Source: CAZKXU01 sp964556665
Lineage (GTDB): Bacteria; Bdellovibrionota_C; UBA2361; CAZKXU01
Direction of reading: 5' to 3'
DNA: 53,581 nt
Assembly (NCBI GenBank): GCA_964556665.1
Contig: CAZKXU010000009.1
Location: 1-53,581, forward strand
A program made the translations under genes and the position numbers. Shown one piece after another: positions 52,322-53,581 of this stretch. The notes beneath the pieces are model-generated. The model had not been told where the DNA came from, ran no database searches, and worked only from the letters and a program-made list of their open reading frames with translations. How positions within the stretch are numbered: the stretch's first letter is position 1; every line of letters begins with the position of its first letter.

Positions 52322-52418
52322 ATCTATATAATTACCTGTCTTCTGAGTAATTACTCATTAGCTCTGGGTCTGCCCGCGCGCAACGCGGTCACAGGGGTAG
52401 CTGCTGGCCACCCTTACG

Positions 52419-52474
52419 ATAGCGAGTGAGATAAGTCCGTAGAGAATTTCGCTACGGACTTATCTTACTGCTAT
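52419..52474. other. Long intergenic hairpin after dapB
   Basis: AGATAAGTCCGTAG (52429-52442) pairs perfectly with CTACGGACTTATCT (52452-52465) around a 9-nt loop. The stem extends imperfectly outwards (ATAGC/GCTAT at 52419-52423 and 52470-52474). There is no U tract, so it is not a typical terminator. It may be a small repeat or structured RNA. The rest of 52322-52711 shows only a degenerate CTGGGTCTGCCCGCG-like fragment at 52362-52376. Confidence 0.6.
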
Positions 52475-52711
52475 ATGCATTCTGAATCTTTCCGACCTAC
52501 TAAAACATCGTATTGAAATAATTGGTAGAATGTTTTAGATTTGAGGGGAGTATGGCTGATAAAGTGTCATTACCGTAGGATTGAATTGAGGCACAGAGAT
52601 AATAATTTAAAAAAGCAGTTGATTATTTCTCCAGATCCGTTTTAGATTCGTTTAGCTTATTATTTATAAGCTTTATATAACAGATTTTATTAAACTTTTT
52701 TTAGGAAAACT

Positions 52712-53530
52712 ATGGTCAAGCGTGAAAAGGCCAACTACCTGATACAGTCAGTTTCGCATGCTTTGGATGTCTTGGAGGAGCTCTGCAAGAGCGCTGGTGA
52801 GATTGGTGTAACTGAGCTCTCAAAGCGACTTAAGCTTCATAAGAATAATGTATTTAGACTATTAGCCACCTTGGAGTTGAGAGGATATGTAGAGCAGAAT
52901 GCTGATACCGAGGATTATCGCTTGGGTGTTAATGCTCTTAAGTTAGGTCAAGCATTCCTTGGGCAGAGCAACCTTGTAAATCGCGCTTTGCCTTACACAA
53001 AGAACCTCTCCGATGGTATTGGGGAGACCGTAAGTATTGCAGTGTTGCAGAACGGTCAGGTGCAATTCCCGCTTTCGATCGGATCAAAACGACCAGTTAA
53101 GGTAAGTCCGCGCGAAGCTGTCTCTTTTAGCGCAAAGCAGAGCGCTGCAGGGAGGCTTTTAACGGCGCAGCTACCTGACGCAACTTTGGCAGAGCTTTTG
53201 GCTACCAATACTCCTCAGGATGCGGCTATTAAGAATCAATTGAATGAGCTTAGGAACTCAGGCCAGATAATAGATCGTGGAGCGATTGAGCCTGATGTTA
53301 TCTCGATCTGCAGAGTCATTCGCGGAAGCCACAACGAAGTGGTAGGAGCTTTAGAGGTTTTAATTCCGCAATACCGCGCTAAGGTTGAGCAGGTTCTCCC
53401 ACAGATTGAGGAGGCTGCGAGTGCTATCTCTACAGCACTTGGTGCGACTAAGAAAGGAATCGCCGGTGCAATGGAGAGGGAGGTTACCTCTACTACGACC
53501 ACTACACATCAGACTTCGATGAGTAAGTAA
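52712..53530 (+). CDS. IclR-family transcriptional regulator
   Basis: A 272-residue regulator. The N-terminal winged helix-turn-helix (about residues 10-70) includes IGVTELSKRLKLHKNNVFRLLATLELRGYV. The C-terminal effector-binding domain (about 85-250) has the usual SIAVLQNGQVQFPL, SAAGRLLTAQLP and ISICRVIRGSHNEVVGALEVLIP blocks. The ISICRVI segment is the typical family motif for a small-molecule pocket. A Thr/Ser-rich tail follows. A ribosome site AGGAAA precedes the ATG. The 390-bp gap before it makes an independent transcript likely; target genes are unknown. Confidence 0.93.
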   Translation: MVKREKANYLIQSVSHALDVLEELCKSAGEIGVTELSKRLKLHKNNVFRLLATLELRGYVEQNADTEDYRLGVNALKLGQAFLGQSNLVNRALPYTKNLSDGIGETVSIAVLQNGQVQFPLSIGSKRPVKVSPREAVSFSAKQSAAGRLLTAQLPDATLAELLATNTPQDAAIKNQLNELRNSGQIIDRGAIEPDVISICRVIRGSHNEVVGALEVLIPQYRAKVEQVLPQIEEAASAISTALGATKKGIAGAMEREVTSTTTTTHQTSMSK

Positions 53531-53535
53531 TCTCC

Positions 53536-53581
53536 ACTGGGACCGCGGGCATCCTTGCCCGCTTATTTGGCTAATGCCATA
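53536..53581. repeat. CTGGGACCGCGG-family repeat, cut by the window edge
   Basis: ACTGGGACCGCGGGCATCCT followed by TGCCCGC is the left arm and inner hairpin of another family copy, 5 nt after the IclR stop. The right arm would lie beyond the window. Confidence 0.8.

Noticed and set aside
1..53581. tRNA, rRNA, CRISPR array, insertion sequence or integrase
   Set aside because: I looked for T-loop-like GGTTCGA motifs, regular spaced repeats and transposase motifs. None was found outside coding coincidences (for example GGTTCGACC in pyrC). This is a visual search, not a model scan.

Overview
This is a dense, moderately AT-rich bacterial segment made almost entirely of chromosomal housekeeping genes. 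There is no phage, plasmid, transposase, CRISPR array, rRNA or tRNA gene that I can see. The content fits a Gram-negative: a dihydrodipicolinate/meso-DAP pathway, an MlaF-like ATPase, a DsbD-type reductase, a predicted lipoprotein, a TadE-like protein, a sigma-54 activator and a flagellin remnant. The mix of a sigma-54 activator, a PyrR-led pyr operon, a eukaryotic-type Ser/Thr kinase, a Ski2-like helicase and a sigma-70 with a long acidic insert suggests an uncultured delta-proteobacteria-like lineage (Bdellovibrionota/Desulfobacterota/Myxococcota neighbourhood). That placement is inference.

Layout. 1-1300: the tail of an NtrC-type activator, a receiver-like protein and a broken flagellin gene, so flagellar genes may lie to the left. 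2049-6749: lineage-specific envelope or unknown proteins. 6768-14177: a complete pyrR-pyrB-pyrC-carA-carB operon behind a recognisable PyrR attenuator. 14495-19204: greA, dnaG, rpoD. 19295-22810: a large unknown protein and a glycosyltransferase. 23036-24869: ndk, rlmN and a cold-shock protein. 25353-30517: a hybrid kinase, dusB, an MlaF-like ATPase and a two-piece Ski2-like helicase. 30718-33330: a giant TadE-like protein. 33572-36014: a ZnuABC-type metal transporter. 36069-37784: an unknown protein and an R2-like diiron protein. 38564-38891: a wrecked periplasmic binding protein. 38987-42977: mutL-miaA-accA-infA. 43037-43622: a ParE/RHH toxin-antitoxin pair. 43700-47316: DUF971, a Ser/Thr kinase with HEAT repeats, and DsbD. 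47584-52321: coaD, an aspartate aminotransferase, a lipoprotein and dapF-dapA-dapB. 52712-53530: an IclR regulator.

Two kinds of structure cut across the genes. First, a family of GC-rich inverted repeats beginning CTGGGACCGCGG recurs about every 6 kb between genes, in simple, composite (three inner hairpins) and nested forms. One copy ends the flagellin remnant. Second, several monocistronic or operon-leading genes have good -35/-10 boxes only 6-11 nt upstream of their start codons and no Shine-Dalgarno sequence, which points to leaderless mRNAs.

How the genes work together: the pyr operon makes the first pyrimidine intermediates and is controlled by its own first product. dapF-dapA-dapB with the aminotransferase supplies lysine and meso-DAP. 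greA/dnaG/rpoD is a macromolecular-synthesis block. mutL/miaA/accA/infA is a tightly overlapping housekeeping operon. The features most worth follow-up are the split helicase, the leaderless promoter pattern, the composite repeats, the PyrR switch and the DapF with an altered active site.
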